Shown here one piece after another: positions 1 through 8,294 of a DNA stretch of 64,000 bases. Origin of the DNA: an uncultured Ignavibacteria bacterium (GTDB taxonomy: Bacteria > Bacteroidota > Ignavibacteria > Kapaibacteriales > Kapaibacteriaceae). Location: NCBI GenBank assembly GCA_937870915.1, contig CALMZQ010000062.1, positions 27,944-91,943 of the forward strand, in the 5' to 3' direction. Every line of letters begins with the position of its first letter. Within the stretch, counting starts at the first letter, position 1. The position numbers and the translations under genes were made by a program. The notes under the pieces were generated by a model, which was not told where the DNA came from, ran no database searches, and saw only the letters and a list, made by a program, of their open reading frames with translations.

Positions 1-2
1 GC

Positions 3-2516
3 ACAACTCAAATGAAGAAGTTTGATTGGTTTATGCATCAGCTTCGCGAGAATGGCGTGTATTATGTGTTCACGTTTCATTCTGTATGGCAACCGCGTGA
101 TGGTGATGGAGTTCGACAGCCAGATTCACTTGGATGGGGTGCACGTATACCGTTGATCTTTGACGCAGCAGTGCAAAGGATCCATCGAGCTATCATCGGA
201 CTCCTCCTTAACCACACAAATGCCTACACCGGGGTGGCATATAAGGACGATCCCGCCCTAGCCTACATCGTTGCTGCGGAGGATGCGTCTCTGATGGCCT
301 ATTGGCTTTACACCGGAGACGTTGTGCGCCCAAATGGTATCTACGCAAATAATTCGGGCTCTGCACACATTGCATTGATCGACTCATTGTGGATCTCCTG
401 GCTCAAGAAGAAGGGGTATACCAATGATGCGGCACTGAACACTGCTTGGACGTCAATACCTACGTCAACGGCAAACATGATTCGCAACAGTGGCTTTGAA
501 GATCCGTTCAGTGCAGCTTGGCAGCTTGGAGTTAACACAGAGGCGGGAGCGCAGGCCCTTCTACAATTCAGTGATGCTGAAAAGAAGGAAGGTTCATCGT
601 CGGGACGTGTTCGAATCAACTCCCTTGGTAGTCCCGTTTACACATATGGCATCAACCTCTTTCAGAGACTTCCCGAACTCAAGAGATTGGCACGGTACCA
701 AATGTCATTTTGGGCTAAGACAACACCTCAGCGTGGTTCAAGGAAGATGCTCGCCTACGTCTACAATGGAACCTTCCCATTTAATGGCTATGGTCTTAGT
801 GAAGAAGCAACCCTTACTTCTGACTGGAAACAATTCAGCTATTCGTTCACATCCAGATCTACCGATGAAGCAACCGCCAATGTGTCGTTCTTTCTCGGTG
901 CCGATAGTGGTGATGTGTTCATCGACGATGTGCAGTTCAGAGAGATTGCTACTTCGGGTTTGCGTGCGGGCGAGAGCATTGAGCGTAACTCCGTTCCACG
1001 GAGTCAGGCGTTGGCTGGTGATGTTTCCAATGTTCGATACAAGGACAACGCAGTATTCAACTATGAACACCTGCGCTCGATGTTCCTTAGCGTTCGCCGA
1101 TTTGTTCGGGACACCCTCAATAGCAATGTGCTGATGTGTCCGTCCACTAGGCTGACGTCGTTCTTTGAGCTTCATGCTGCGCGCGAATACGATGTGTTCT
1201 CTTCTACAGACTGGCGTAGCGGAGCAAATTCGATGCTTGTTGAGCAATATGGCGGAACGATCTACACCGCAGCACAGAACCACATTAAAGGAAAGGCCTT
1301 TGTGGTGTCTAATGCCTCCACAGCCTACCCTCTCGATTATCAATCCGAATTGATGACGGTTCTTCCGGCATATGCAGGCCTCCAAGATTGGGATGGCATC
1401 TTCTTTGGGATCTTCACTGAATCACCTCGAGCTGGTGCTTCAAAGGCCGACTCAAACTCCTATTGGAATCTTTTCGACAAGCCAAATGTGCTCAGTCTCT
1501 TTCCACTTACATCCGCAATGATGAGAAGGGGCGATGTAGTACCCTCTGTGAAGGAGATCGTTATCGACAACGTTCAAGAGGCGATCGATCAGCCCCGTTT
1601 CCATGTACAGCAAGCATTCTCGCTAAGTATCTCACCGGATGCTCGGATGCCTCTCTTCCGCAGGGTTGTAATGAATCCCGAGGTGGCTCCAACGGAGTCA
1701 TTCCTGCCACATAGAGACATCTCAGCGTTGAGTGATCAGATAGACGTTGCTGCTCTTGATGCTGAGAACGAACAGATCTTTTGGGACGCAACGCGTGGGA
1801 CATTGCGTGTAGTAACCCCGCGGTACATTAGCCTTTCTGGAGGTGGCGTCGGTCAGATCACATCATTGCCGTCGATGATCATTGAACAAACCGCCGGTAC
1901 CAAAGCGCCTACTCTTTCGATTTCGTCGTTAACAGCTGACCCCATCGTTGCATCATCTCACAGCTTGTTAGCCATCAGCACACGCGCACAGAATGTTGGA
2001 ACGCAATACAATGCTGAAACGGGGGAGTTTGCTACGTGGGGAAATGGACCAATGCAAATGGAAGGCGCTACGATGCGCATCACCATTACAGCCCCACTCT
2101 TCGACACGTTAAAGATCTATCCACTCACAAGCAGCGGCGTAAGCTCCGGGTTGCCCCTGATCGTTGATCGTAAAGCTGGTGGAAAGTTCACGGCTACATT
2201 GAACACGCAGCAATACGCAACTCCGTGGTATCGACTAGAATTTATCGGGCAAACCACGAGTGTTGAAGAGGTCGGAGAGAACGCTGGGATCGTTGTTTCA
2301 CCCAATCCGGCCGAAAGTGGCACAGTCTCCGTGACTGTAACCGGGAATGATTCTCAGATTCGGGTCTATAATGTGACCGGTGTAGAGGTGCTTAGGCAAG
2401 CAGTGGCGGGAACAAACGTCTCCATGGACGTGTCTACGCTCCCGACAGGGGTGTATGTGGTGTCGGTACTCAACGGCACATCTGTCCGTGGTTCCACCGC
2501 CCTTCTCATCCGCTGA
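3..2516 (+). CDS. Secreted glycoside hydrolase-like protein, 5' partial, with T9SS sorting domain
   Basis: The reading frame is open to the left edge of the window, so the true start and signal peptide lie outside; the first internal ATG at 12 falls inside a conserved-looking TIM-barrel helix and is unlikely to be the start. The first ~150 residues resemble GH5/GH42-like barrels (a YTGVAYKDDPALAYIVAAED segment). A beta-sandwich like CBM4/9 (residues ~160-310, NSGFEDPFSAAWQLG onward, ending FIDDVQF) interrupts or follows the barrel, then more barrel-like sequence with a WDGIFFGIFTES strand. The last ~75 residues are a T9SS type A sorting domain (VVSPNPAESG ... LPTGVYVVSV ... LLIR). Expected to be exported and anchored or released at the cell surface to act on a polysaccharide; substrate unknown. 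Where relatives have an Asn-Glu acid/base pair this protein reads Glu-Asp, so activity is uncertain. Confidence 0.7.
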   Translation, partial: TTQMKKFDWFMHQLRENGVYYVFTFHSVWQPRDGDGVRQPDSLGWGARIPLIFDAAVQRIHRAIIGLLLNHTNAYTGVAYKDDPALAYIVAAEDASLMAYWLYTGDVVRPNGIYANNSGSAHIALIDSLWISWLKKKGYTNDAALNTAWTSIPTSTANMIRNSGFEDPFSAAWQLGVNTEAGAQALLQFSDAEKKEGSSSGRVRINSLGSPVYTYGINLFQRLPELKRLARYQMSFWAKTTPQRGSRKMLAYVYNGTFPFNGYGLSEEATLTSDWKQFSYSFTSRSTDEATANVSFFLGADSGDVFIDDVQFREIATSGLRAGESIERNSVPRSQALAGDVSNVRYKDNAVFNYEHLRSMFLSVRRFVRDTLNSNVLMCPSTRLTSFFELHAAREYDVFSSTDWRSGANSMLVEQYGGTIYTAAQNHIKGKAFVVSNASTAYPLDYQSELMTVLPAYAGLQDWDGIFFGIFTESPRAGASKADSNSYWNLFDKPNVLSLFPLTSAMMRRGDVVPSVKEIVIDNVQEAIDQPRFHVQQAFSLSISPDARMPLFRRVVMNPEVAPTESFLPHRDISALSDQIDVAALDAENEQIFWDATRGTLRVVTPRYISLSGGGVGQITSLPSMIIEQTAGTKAPTLSISSLTADPIVASSHSLLAISTRAQNVGTQYNAETGEFATWGNGPMQMEGATMRITITAPLFDTLKIYPLTSSGVSSGLPLIVDRKAGGKFTATLNTQQYATPWYRLEFIGQTTSVEEVGENAGIVVSPNPAESGTVSVTVTGNDSQIRVYNVTGVEVLRQAVAGTNVSMDVSTLPTGVYVVSVLNGTSVRGSTALLIR

Positions 2517-2551
2517 ACAGTTCTTATTGCACTATTCGAAAGAGTTCTCCT

Positions 2552-3265
2552 ATGCGCATCCTAGCAGCCATCGCCATTGCGGCCTCACTTTTCGCCTTTT
2601 CCTGCGCCGGCGACTCTACGTCGACTGACGGCAACGTAACGGTTGAATCATCACTTGCCAATTCTACGGTGAGTTCCTTCGTAAAGTCCTCCGATCGTGT
2701 TCAGGGTGGTTCCATCGTGGATTCGATCACGGTAACAAGAGTTCGTGTTCTCGTCTCTCGCATGATACTTCATCCGGACAACAATGCAGACACTACGGAC
2801 TCTACCAACGACAAGAACATCAAGCTTCAGCCCTTCCTTTACGTGGCTGACAGCACGGGCGTACGTGTAGTGGCTTCTGCAGCAGTACCAAACGGTACTT
2901 ATGAGAAGATCAAATGGGAGATCCATCGGTTCTCTTCAAGTGAAGCCCCTTCCTATGCCGGAGACACTGTCTATCGTGACTTCGTAACAGGCGACCGTTA
3001 TACCTCGATCATCGAAGGCTGGCTCGTACGCAACGGAGTGCGTGAGCGCTTTGTCTATCGTAGTGATGCAACGTCTAACATCACGATCAAGTTCGAGCCA
3101 TCTGTTACAGCAAGCGATGCAACACCATTGATTCTGTCGCTCATGTTTGATGCGCGCGCAACCTTCTTCAAAGATGGTGAGATCCTCGATCCCGCAGACT
3201 CAAAGAACGAGTCCAAGATCGACAACAACATCAAGGCAGCGTTTAAAGCGAATAAGAAGCGGTAG
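2552..3265 (+). CDS. Lipoprotein of unknown function
   Basis: Encodes 237 residues starting with a short lipoprotein signal (MRILAAIAIAASLFAFSCAGD): hydrophobic stretch, then a lipobox-like AFSC with Cys at about residue 18. The mature part begins with a Ser/Thr-rich linker and continues as a beta-rich domain of about 190 residues with no cysteines or catalytic motif that I can see; its pattern (VTRVRVLVSRMILHP, then YEKIKWEIHRFS) vaguely recalls DUF4382-like periplasmic or surface lipoproteins, but I do not assign it. It follows the glycosidase-like gene by 35 bp on the same strand and may be co-transcribed. The 3' end runs straight into an 8-bp tandem repeat shared with the convergent HNH gene. 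Confidence 0.7.
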   Translation: MRILAAIAIAASLFAFSCAGDSTSTDGNVTVESSLANSTVSSFVKSSDRVQGGSIVDSITVTRVRVLVSRMILHPDNNADTTDSTNDKNIKLQPFLYVADSTGVRVVASAAVPNGTYEKIKWEIHRFSSSEAPSYAGDTVYRDFVTGDRYTSIIEGWLVRNGVRERFVYRSDATSNITIKFEPSVTASDATPLILSLMFDARATFFKDGEILDPADSKNESKIDNNIKAAFKANKKR

Positions 3266-3272
3266 TTAGATT

Positions 3273-3320
3273 GCTAGAGTGCTAGAGTGCTAGAGTGCTA
3301 GAGTGTTAGATTGTTAGAGT
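3273..3320. repeat. 8-bp tandem repeat, six units, at a convergent gene junction
   Basis: Four exact copies of GCTAGAGT (3273-3304) followed by two variants, GTTAGATT and GTTAGAGT. The unit holds TAG on both strands (CTAG core). Because 8 is not a multiple of 3, TAG falls in all three frames on each strand within 24 bp. It starts 7 bp after the lipoprotein stop codon. Confidence 0.95.
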
Positions 3321-3342
3321 GTATCTAACAATCTAGCACTCT
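3300..3342. terminator. Hairpin, probable bidirectional terminator
   Basis: The arm at 3300-3317 pairs with 3325-3342 over 18 positions with one wobble or mismatch, leaving a 7-base loop. It uses the last repeat units as its left arm and sits between convergent genes. There is no long T run on either side, so intrinsic termination is plausible rather than certain. Confidence 0.5.
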
Positions 3343-3352
3343 AACTCTCTAA

Positions 3353-4006
3353 CTAGTCCATAAACAAATACGGTCTCCATGTCTCGTCTACCTTACCAAG
3401 GTAGTGCTTGAGGAAGAGAACGTGATGTGGTTTCTTAGGAATAGACATCAACCGCATGCGGGCTTCGTCCGGCGTGCGGTTTCCTTTTTTGTTGTTGCAC
3501 TTCACGCAGGCGCAGGTGAGATTTTCCCATGAATCATTACCGCCGCGAGAACGAGGGATGATGTGATCAACGGTAAGGGGCGGATGATTATTTCCACAAT
3601 ACTGGCATCTGAATCCATCACGCCGGAGGATGTTCTTGCGAGAGAGCTCGATCTTGCGAAACGGAACACGCAAGTATGCAGAGAGTCTGATAACGGAAGG
3701 GAAGGGGTAGAATCCGCGGACGCTGCGAACAACACTTGTTGATCGTTCTTCTACGATTTCAGCCTTCGTCAAGAAGAGAAGCAGGAGTGCTTTTTTCGTA
3801 GAACACACACTGATCGGTTCGTACGATTGGTTGAGAATGAGCACACGAGAATTTAGCGACAGGAATACTGCGGTCTCCTGCCGACCGGTCTGATCGTGGC
3901 GAAACTGAGCAAATGTGGTGCTGAAGGCAATTCTCCTGCACGAAAAATAGGATACAAAAGGTATTTTTGCACGCCTTTTTCGCACTGATAACCTAAGGAT
4001 TTTCAT
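3353..4006 (-). CDS. HNH endonuclease family protein
   Basis: The C-terminal half carries a classic HNH/zinc fold: CQYCG, then [20 protein letters not shown], then [13 protein letters not shown], giving two Cys-x2-Cys pairs and the Asp-His catalytic core. This matches the McrA-like HNH proteins of 165-190 residues that open with a segment like [16 protein letters not shown]. The only in-frame ATG upstream (4006, 217 aa) overlaps the divergent carA start by two bases, and the first ~48 residues do not look like the family. Family similarity begins near 3862, where only a CTG is available, preceded by AGGAG. A promoter-like TACCTTTTG on the minus strand near 3955-3963 also favours a start downstream of 4006. 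Target DNA and role unknown; defence or housekeeping are both possible. Confidence 0.8.
   Translation of the reverse strand: MKILRLSVRKRRAKIPFVSYFSCRRIAFSTTFAQFRHDQTGRQETAVFLSLNSRVLILNQSYEPISVCSTKKALLLLFLTKAEIVEERSTSVVRSVRGFYPFPSVIRLSAYLRVPFRKIELSRKNILRRDGFRCQYCGNNHPPLTVDHIIPRSRGGNDSWENLTCACVKCNNKKGNRTPDEARMRLMSIPKKPHHVLFLKHYLGKVDETWRPYLFMD
3962..3969 (+). promoter_or_regulatory. Possible carA promoter -7 element
   Basis: TATTTTTG matches the Bacteroidetes-type -7 motif TAnnTTTG, 36 bases before the carA ATG. I do not see a good TTG at the matching -33 position, so support is partial. Confidence 0.4.
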
Positions 4007-5129
4007 GTCACGGATGACAGCAGTTCTCGCCCTTGAAAACGGCACGACCATCGAGGGTGAGGCCATTGGTGCCATCGGAGCAGAATGCACCGGTGAACTG
4101 GTGTTCAATACGGCCATGACGGGCTATCAAGAAGTGCTAACCGACCCCTCGTACAAGGGGCAAGTGGTAACATTCACGTACCCGCATATCGGGAATTACG
4201 GCGTTAACGAGGACGATGTGGAGTCGGTAGGCATCCAAGCTGCTGGACTGGTAGTCCACGAACTTTCTCCTGTGGTCTCCAACTTTAGGGCCAACCGCTC
4301 CCTCCAGAGTTACCTGGAATCCAACTCCATTGCCGGTATAGAGGGCGTAGATACTCGAATGATTGTTCGCATTCTCCGGACGGAAGGGGCCATGCGCTGT
4401 GTGATTGCCCATGGCGAGAACCTCGACCACAACGAACTTGTTGAGAGGGCGCGCAATATTCCCTCAATGAACGGTCTGGATCTCACACCGTTGGTAACAA
4501 CGAAAGCCCCCTATCACTGGGAGAACGAGCAAGAAACAGAGTGGGATTACCGCCCCGAGCAGCGAGGTGCTGGTGCTCGAAAGCGGGTTGTGGCTGTGGA
4601 TTTCGGTATCAAGCGTAACATCCTGCGTAGGCTCAGTCACCACGGATGTGACGTAACGGTGGTTCCGGCAACAGCTACTGCGGCCGAGATCTTGGCATAT
4701 AACCCTGACGGAATCTTTTTGAGCAACGGTCCGGGAGATCCGTCCGCTGTTACGATCGCAATCCAGACTGTCAAAGACCTCCTTGGCAAAAAGCCGATTT
4801 TCGGCATCTGCCTAGGACACCAGATACTGTCTTTGGCCGTAGGCGCTACCACGTATAAGCTCAAATTCGGTCACCGCGGGGCTAACCACCCTGTCCAGAA
4901 CATCAATACGGGTTCTATTGAGATCACCTCGCAGAACCACGGCTTTGCTGTGGATCCGGCCACTCTGCCTGCAAATGCAGTGATGACGCACGTAAATCTC
5001 AACGACAACACCTGCGCCGGCATCGCACTCACGAATATGCCCGCTTTTGCCGTCCAATATCACCCCGAAGCGAGCCCGGGACCCCACGATTCAGACTACC
5101 TCTTCGATGACTTCGTGAAGATGATGTAA
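4005..5129 (+). CDS. carA: Carbamoyl-phosphate synthase small subunit (glutaminase)
   Basis: 374 residues, full length for CarA. It hydrolyses glutamine and passes ammonia to the CarB subunit to make carbamoyl phosphate for pyrimidine and arginine synthesis in the cytoplasm. The N-terminal half has the CPSase_sm signature ([20 protein letters not shown], residues ~28-50). The C-terminal half is a class I amidotransferase with the nucleophile in FGICLGHQ (Cys ~270) and the His-Glu pair in [12 protein letters not shown] (~350). No carB is adjacent, so the two subunits are encoded apart. The ATG at 4005 fits the alignment of [11 protein letters not shown]; an ATG at 4014 is an alternative. argG lies at the other end of the window but is not linked. 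Confidence 0.95.
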   Translation: MSRMTAVLALENGTTIEGEAIGAIGAECTGELVFNTAMTGYQEVLTDPSYKGQVVTFTYPHIGNYGVNEDDVESVGIQAAGLVVHELSPVVSNFRANRSLQSYLESNSIAGIEGVDTRMIVRILRTEGAMRCVIAHGENLDHNELVERARNIPSMNGLDLTPLVTTKAPYHWENEQETEWDYRPEQRGAGARKRVVAVDFGIKRNILRRLSHHGCDVTVVPATATAAEILAYNPDGIFLSNGPGDPSAVTIAIQTVKDLLGKKPIFGICLGHQILSLAVGATTYKLKFGHRGANHPVQNINTGSIEITSQNHGFAVDPATLPANAVMTHVNLNDNTCAGIALTNMPAFAVQYHPEASPGPHDSDYLFDDFVKMM

Positions 5130-5141
5130 CTCAGCCCCGTA

Positions 5142-5180
5142 AAGAAGGCGCTTGAAGAAGGCGCTTGAAGAAGGCGCCTA
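5142..5180. repeat. 13-bp tandem repeat, three units, after carA
   Basis: Two exact copies of AAGAAGGCGCTTG (5142-5154, 5155-5167) and one diverged copy ending CGCCTA (5168-5180). TGA at 5153 and 5166 and TAA at 5179 fall in the three different plus-strand frames. It lies between the convergent ends of carA and the acyltransferase gene. Confidence 0.95.
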
Positions 5181-5185
5181 ACACG

Positions 5186-6376
5186 CTAACGAAACGCCCG
5201 TCTACGGAGGAATTGGGAAGTTGGCCGCTCGAACAAAAGGAAGATGCCTATGGCGACAAGGTTCAGGGCTGCGTAATTGAGAGCCCAGGCTGCAACGGGG
5301 TGGAGACCTGTAGCTTCAAGCCACATTTGGATGCCAAGGCTGAGCTGTGGCATTCCCGGCAATGGCATAAAGTGAATGAGGTAGAGCGAGAACGATGCGT
5401 TGCCCAGAAGCACCATCCATCGGCGGGAGAGGAGCCATTGTGCAGGGTTCCTGCCCTGAACACCAATGATGATGAAGGCGCTGGCCAGAGCGATCAAATG
5501 TCCGGCTACGATGCCCATCTTGTGTTTTGCCATCAAGACCGGCCCGCCCACAGAATCAATGAAAACCATGCAGGCAAAAAGCAGTGCAATGCCAAGCACT
5601 AGGGAGATGGCCGTGGTCTTCTGTTTCACTGATTCGGTGTGGCGCATAGCTACGGCAGCCAACATTCCTGCTACAAAATCCGAAAGTCGGCCGAGGAATG
5701 TAAAGGTGTAGGCGCCATTATCCCATGTGTTTACCAAGAAGAGTCGCGTTTCGAGGTAGTGAAGGACAAGCCCCCTAGAAAGAGCAAAAGAGAACACCCA
5801 AAGCACGATAAGGAGGGCGGCTAACTGCCACCAAATCAGTTTGTGATCGCGGCGTACAGTGTATCTGCTCCACATTCTGGAGAGTCCGGCGGCGAGAAAG
5901 ATCCCCACTGGTGCAACGAGGTAGAACGACTCTTCAACAGTGAGTGTCCACATTGGAGCATTTATCGTTGACCGGAATTGGGGGAACCATCCGTGGACCA
6001 GGGTGACATGGGCGATCGCGTCTACCCAGTACACACTTCCAGCTCCAATGATTGAGGCTACCAGGACAAGAGTCGTTACCGGATAGATGCGTATGACCCG
6101 TTTGACGATGTAGGTCCGATACGAAAACGTGCCTTGCTCAAGCTCTTCCATATAGAGCTTTGTGAACAGAAATCCGGAGAGTGCAAAGAAGATGTTGACG
6201 CCGACCCAGCCGAATTGGACGAACAGTGGCGTCCAAGCAGCATGGGGCTCCAAGACATGCCCAACAAAGACTAACCCTGCGGCTATCGTACGGAGTCCAG
6301 TAAGCTCCGGGATCGGTGTTCGCGTGGTTGACCTAGGTTCTTGAGTGTTTGTCCTAGGGTTTTTTGCAAGGGGCAT
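5186..6376 (-). CDS. Acyltransferase 3 family membrane protein (OafA/WecH-like)
   Basis: 396 residues with about ten hydrophobic segments. The start ELTGLRTIAAGLVFVGH is the Acyltransferase_3 signature, with an Arg in the first membrane helix followed by a conserved His. Further marks are FFALSGFL, WTLTVEESFYLVAP and, near the C-terminus, LGNASFSLYLIH. Such enzymes move acyl groups from a cytoplasmic donor onto envelope sugars such as O-antigen, exopolysaccharide or peptidoglycan; the substrate here cannot be read. The gene stands alone, convergent with carA, and its N-terminus faces the tRNA cluster. The start gives a ~20-residue polar N-terminus before the first helix, usual for the family. 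Confidence 0.85.
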   Translation of the reverse strand: MPLAKNPRTNTQEPRSTTRTPIPELTGLRTIAAGLVFVGHVLEPHAAWTPLFVQFGWVGVNIFFALSGFLFTKLYMEELEQGTFSYRTYIVKRVIRIYPVTTLVLVASIIGAGSVYWVDAIAHVTLVHGWFPQFRSTINAPMWTLTVEESFYLVAPVGIFLAAGLSRMWSRYTVRRDHKLIWWQLAALLIVLWVFSFALSRGLVLHYLETRLFLVNTWDNGAYTFTFLGRLSDFVAGMLAAVAMRHTESVKQKTTAISLVLGIALLFACMVFIDSVGGPVLMAKHKMGIVAGHLIALASAFIIIGVQGRNPAQWLLSRRWMVLLGNASFSLYLIHFMPLPGMPQLSLGIQMWLEATGLHPVAAWALNYAALNLVAIGIFLLFERPTSQFLRRRAFR

Positions 6377-6447
6377 GGGACAAATTAGGAAGAACCCATC
6401 CGTTGGCTCATCCTATGGATTTATCCCACACAGATCCCATCCTGTAT

Positions 6448-6478
6448 TTGGAATAACGGTCCCCGTCCCCTAACTTTG
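6448..6478 (+). promoter_or_regulatory. Promoter of the tRNA-secE operon, Bacteroidetes type
   Basis: TTG at 6448-6450, 20-base spacer, TAACTTTG at 6471-6478, which fits the TTG-N19-22-TAnnTTTG form. It lies 16 bases before tRNA-Tyr and probably drives the four tRNAs and secE onward. Confidence 0.7.
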
Positions 6479-6494
6479 TCGGCTCTGACAATTC

Positions 6495-6576
<82 letters not shown>

Positions 6577-6599
6577 CATCAAGCGGAAAAGGTCAGAAC

Positions 6600-6672
6600 G
6601 CGGGAGTAACTCAGTTGGTAGAGTCACAGCCTTCCAAGCTGTTGGTCGCGGGTTCGAGTCCCGTCTCCCGCT
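6600..6672 (+). tRNA. tRNA-Gly (TCC)
   Basis: Acceptor GCGGGAG pairs with CTCCCGC, discriminator U as usual for glycine tRNAs. Anticodon stem ACAGC/GCTGT encloses CTTCCAA, giving TCC. The T loop is TTCGAGT. CCA is not encoded. Confidence 0.95.
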
Positions 6673-6750
6673 CGATGATGTCAGACCCTGACGTGAGTGG
6701 CCCTCGGTGGCCGTTTGCCGAAGGGCTTTGGTGTCTCTGGCAAGCTGGAT

Positions 6751-6823
6751 GCTGATGTAGCTCAGTTGGTAGAGCACCACCTTGGTAAGGTGGAGGTCAC
6801 CGGTTCAATCCCGGTCATCAGCT
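6751..6823 (+). tRNA. tRNA-Thr (GGT)
   Basis: Acceptor GCTGATG pairs with CATCAGC, discriminator U. Anticodon stem CCACC/GGTGG encloses TTGGTAA, giving GGT. D arm AGCTCAGTTGGTAGAGC. CCA is not encoded. In many bacteria a tuf gene would follow here; it does not. Confidence 0.95.
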
Positions 6824-6837
6824 CAAGGACGAAGTGG

Positions 6838-6892
6838 CATCGGGCTTCAGCCCGATGAGAGTGACGGGATGACGTCGGGCTTCAGCCCGATG
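6838..6892. repeat. Two palindromic (REP-like) repeats between tRNA-Thr and tRNA-Trp
   Basis: CATCGGGCTTCAGCCCGATG at 6838-6857 is a 9-bp perfect stem with a 2-base loop. A second copy at 6875-6892 has the same core. A third, with AA in the loop, is at 25839-25858. The copies lie in the 88-bp gap where other bacteria carry tuf. Confidence 0.9.
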
Positions 6893-6911
6893 AGACGAGG
6901 ACGACACATAC

Positions 6912-6984
6912 ACGGGTGTAGCTCAGCTGGTAGAGCGGCGGTCTCCAAAACCGTAGGCCGCGGGTTCAAATCCTGCCGCCCGTG
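6912..6984 (+). tRNA. tRNA-Trp (CCA)
   Basis: Acceptor ACGGGTG pairs with CGCCCGT (one wobble), discriminator G as expected for tRNA-Trp. The anticodon loop CTCCAAA gives CCA. T loop TTCAAAT. It sits 26 bases before secE, the classical tRNA-Trp/secE arrangement. The terminal CCA is not encoded. Confidence 0.95.
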
Positions 6985-7010
6985 CAAATTTCACGCATCG
7001 GAGATGCAAG

Positions 7011-7193
7011 ATGATAGAAGGCATACGTCAGTTTTTCACGGAAGTGAACAAGGAGATGAAAAAAGTCTCCTGGCCAACACGTGACCAGCTGCAAGAGAGC
7101 ACAATGGTAGTAGTGGTGACGTGTTTGATCATCGCCGCTATTGTGTTCATCATCGATCAAGGCATGACGTTCGTCATGAAGTCGATCTACTGA
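7011..7193 (+). CDS. secE: Preprotein translocase subunit SecE
   Basis: 60 residues, the usual size of the single-span SecE. The amphipathic N-terminal helix (FFTEVNKEMKKVSWPTRDQL) has the conserved KKVSWPTR motif that packs on SecY, and is followed by one transmembrane helix (TMVVVVTCLIIAAIVFII). It stabilises the SecYEG channel in the inner membrane. The gene lies between tRNA-Trp and nusG, in the near-universal order. SecY is encoded at 56131. Confidence 0.97.
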   Translation: MIEGIRQFFTEVNKEMKKVSWPTRDQLQESTMVVVVTCLIIAAIVFIIDQGMTFVMKSIY

Positions 7194-7207
7194 GGCAGGA
7201 CCAAGCA

Positions 7208-7771
7208 ATGCTTGACGCAGCGCAGACACAGACGATCGAACCGAAGTGGTACGCCCTTCGCACATTCACCGGCCATGAGGCAAAGGTGAAGACGGCTATT
7301 GAGCTTGAGATGCAACGTCTCGGGTTGGAGAACCGTGTTCGCAGCATTGTTATCCCTATGGAGACGGTGTACGAAGTGCGTAATGGTAAACGTCGTACGA
7401 AGGTCAAGAACTTTCTTCCGGGGTACATCCTTGTAGAGCTGTCTTTGGACAAGCGCCTCAAGGAAGTTATCCTTTCACTCCCGTCCATCGTGAGCTTTGT
7501 GGGTACCAAGACGGAACCTCAGGCATTGCAGAAGGACGAAGTAGACCGGATCCTGGGCCGCGTTGAAGAACGCAAGGACATCTCGACTGTGGAGACGGCA
7601 TTCCGTGAAGGCGATCCCGTAAAGGTGATCGACGGACCATTTGCCAACTTCAACGGTACGGTAAAAGAGATCAACATCGAGAAGCAGAAGCTTAAGGTCG
7701 AGGTTGGCATTCTGGGTCGCAAGACTCCGATCGAACTCGATTTCGGACAAGTCGAATTGGAAAACCATTAA
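7208..7771 (+). CDS. nusG: Transcription termination/antitermination protein NusG
   Basis: 187 residues. The NGN domain begins with KWYALRTFTGHEAKVKTAIE and holds the FLPGYILVEL strand. The C-terminal KOW domain has FREGDPVKVIDGPFANFNGTVKEIN. NusG binds RNA polymerase, alters pausing and Rho action, and couples to ribosomal S10. The frame is open further upstream, but the start at ATG 7208, 14 bases after the secE stop and preceded by AGGCAGGA, matches the family N-terminus; the longer version would overlap secE. Confidence 0.96.
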   Translation: MLDAAQTQTIEPKWYALRTFTGHEAKVKTAIELEMQRLGLENRVRSIVIPMETVYEVRNGKRRTKVKNFLPGYILVELSLDKRLKEVILSLPSIVSFVGTKTEPQALQKDEVDRILGRVEERKDISTVETAFREGDPVKVIDGPFANFNGTVKEINIEKQKLKVEVGILGRKTPIELDFGQVELENH

Positions 7772-7779
7772 CACATAGA

Positions 7780-7812
7780 GTGGGAGGCGGGTGAAGATCC
7801 GCCGCAGACCAC
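7780..7812 (+). promoter_or_regulatory. RNA hairpin leader of rplK, probable r-protein (L1) control element
   Basis: Outer stem GTGG (7780-7783)/CCAC (7809-7812), an asymmetric internal loop (GA against GCAGA), then a 7-bp inner stem GGCGGGT/ATCCGCC with a GAAG loop. It ends 15 bases before the rplK ATG and would cover the ribosome's approach. A similar structure precedes rplA (8295-8329), as expected if one protein, probably L1, binds both. Confidence 0.6.
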
Positions 7813-7827
7813 GAAAGGATATACATC

Positions 7828-8253
7828 ATGGCAAAGAAAGTCATGGGCACGTTCAAGCTTCAGCTCAAAGCAGGTGAAGCAACGATGGCGCCTCCCGTGG
7901 GTCCGGCATTCGGACAGCGCGGACTTCCTGGTATGGAATTCGTGAAGCAGTTTAATGCGAAGTCGGCAAAACAGCCGGGCATGATCCTGCCGGTTCTTGT
8001 TACGTTCTTCAGCGACAAGAGCTTCACGTTTGAGATCAAGTCTCCTCCTGCCTCCATCCTTCTCATCAAGGCCACAGGCGTTGCCAAGGGTTCGGCTCAG
8101 TCGCACCGCGACAAGGTTGGCAAGGTTACGCGCGAGCAGCTCGCCGAGATCGCCAAGATCAAGATGCAGGATCTCAACTGTGCAACTGAAGAGAGTGCCA
8201 TCAGCATGATCGCAGGAACAGCACGCTCGATGGGCATCGTTGTGGAAGGTTAA
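7828..8253 (+). CDS. rplK: 50S ribosomal protein L11
   Basis: 141 residues, the standard length. Shows the [10 protein letters not shown] loop that contacts translation factors and 23S rRNA helices 43/44, and the C-terminal RNA-binding domain ending [13 protein letters not shown]11 forms the GTPase-associated stalk base together with L10 and L7/L12 encoded just downstream. The RBS AAAGGA lies 9 bases before the ATG. Expected to be co-regulated with rplA through the leader hairpins. Confidence 0.97.
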   Translation: MAKKVMGTFKLQLKAGEATMAPPVGPAFGQRGLPGMEFVKQFNAKSAKQPGMILPVLVTFFSDKSFTFEIKSPPASILLIKATGVAKGSAQSHRDKVGKVTREQLAEIAKIKMQDLNCATEESAISMIAGTARSMGIVVEG

Positions 8254-8294
8254 GCCCCTTTCACACTCCTTACAAACAACGAAACTCTCAAAAC

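Noticed and set aside
490..1134. 214-codon frame inside the first glycosidase-like gene
   Set aside because: Overlaps a gene with clear domain evidence in another frame; no motif of its own.
3266..3320. Possible CRISPR-like array
   Set aside because: 8-bp units without spacers, so a simple tandem repeat.
5165..5602. 145-codon plus-strand frame opposite the acyltransferase gene
   Set aside because: The minus-strand product has clear Acyltransferase_3 motifs; the plus frame has no recognisable feature and starts inside the 13-bp repeat.
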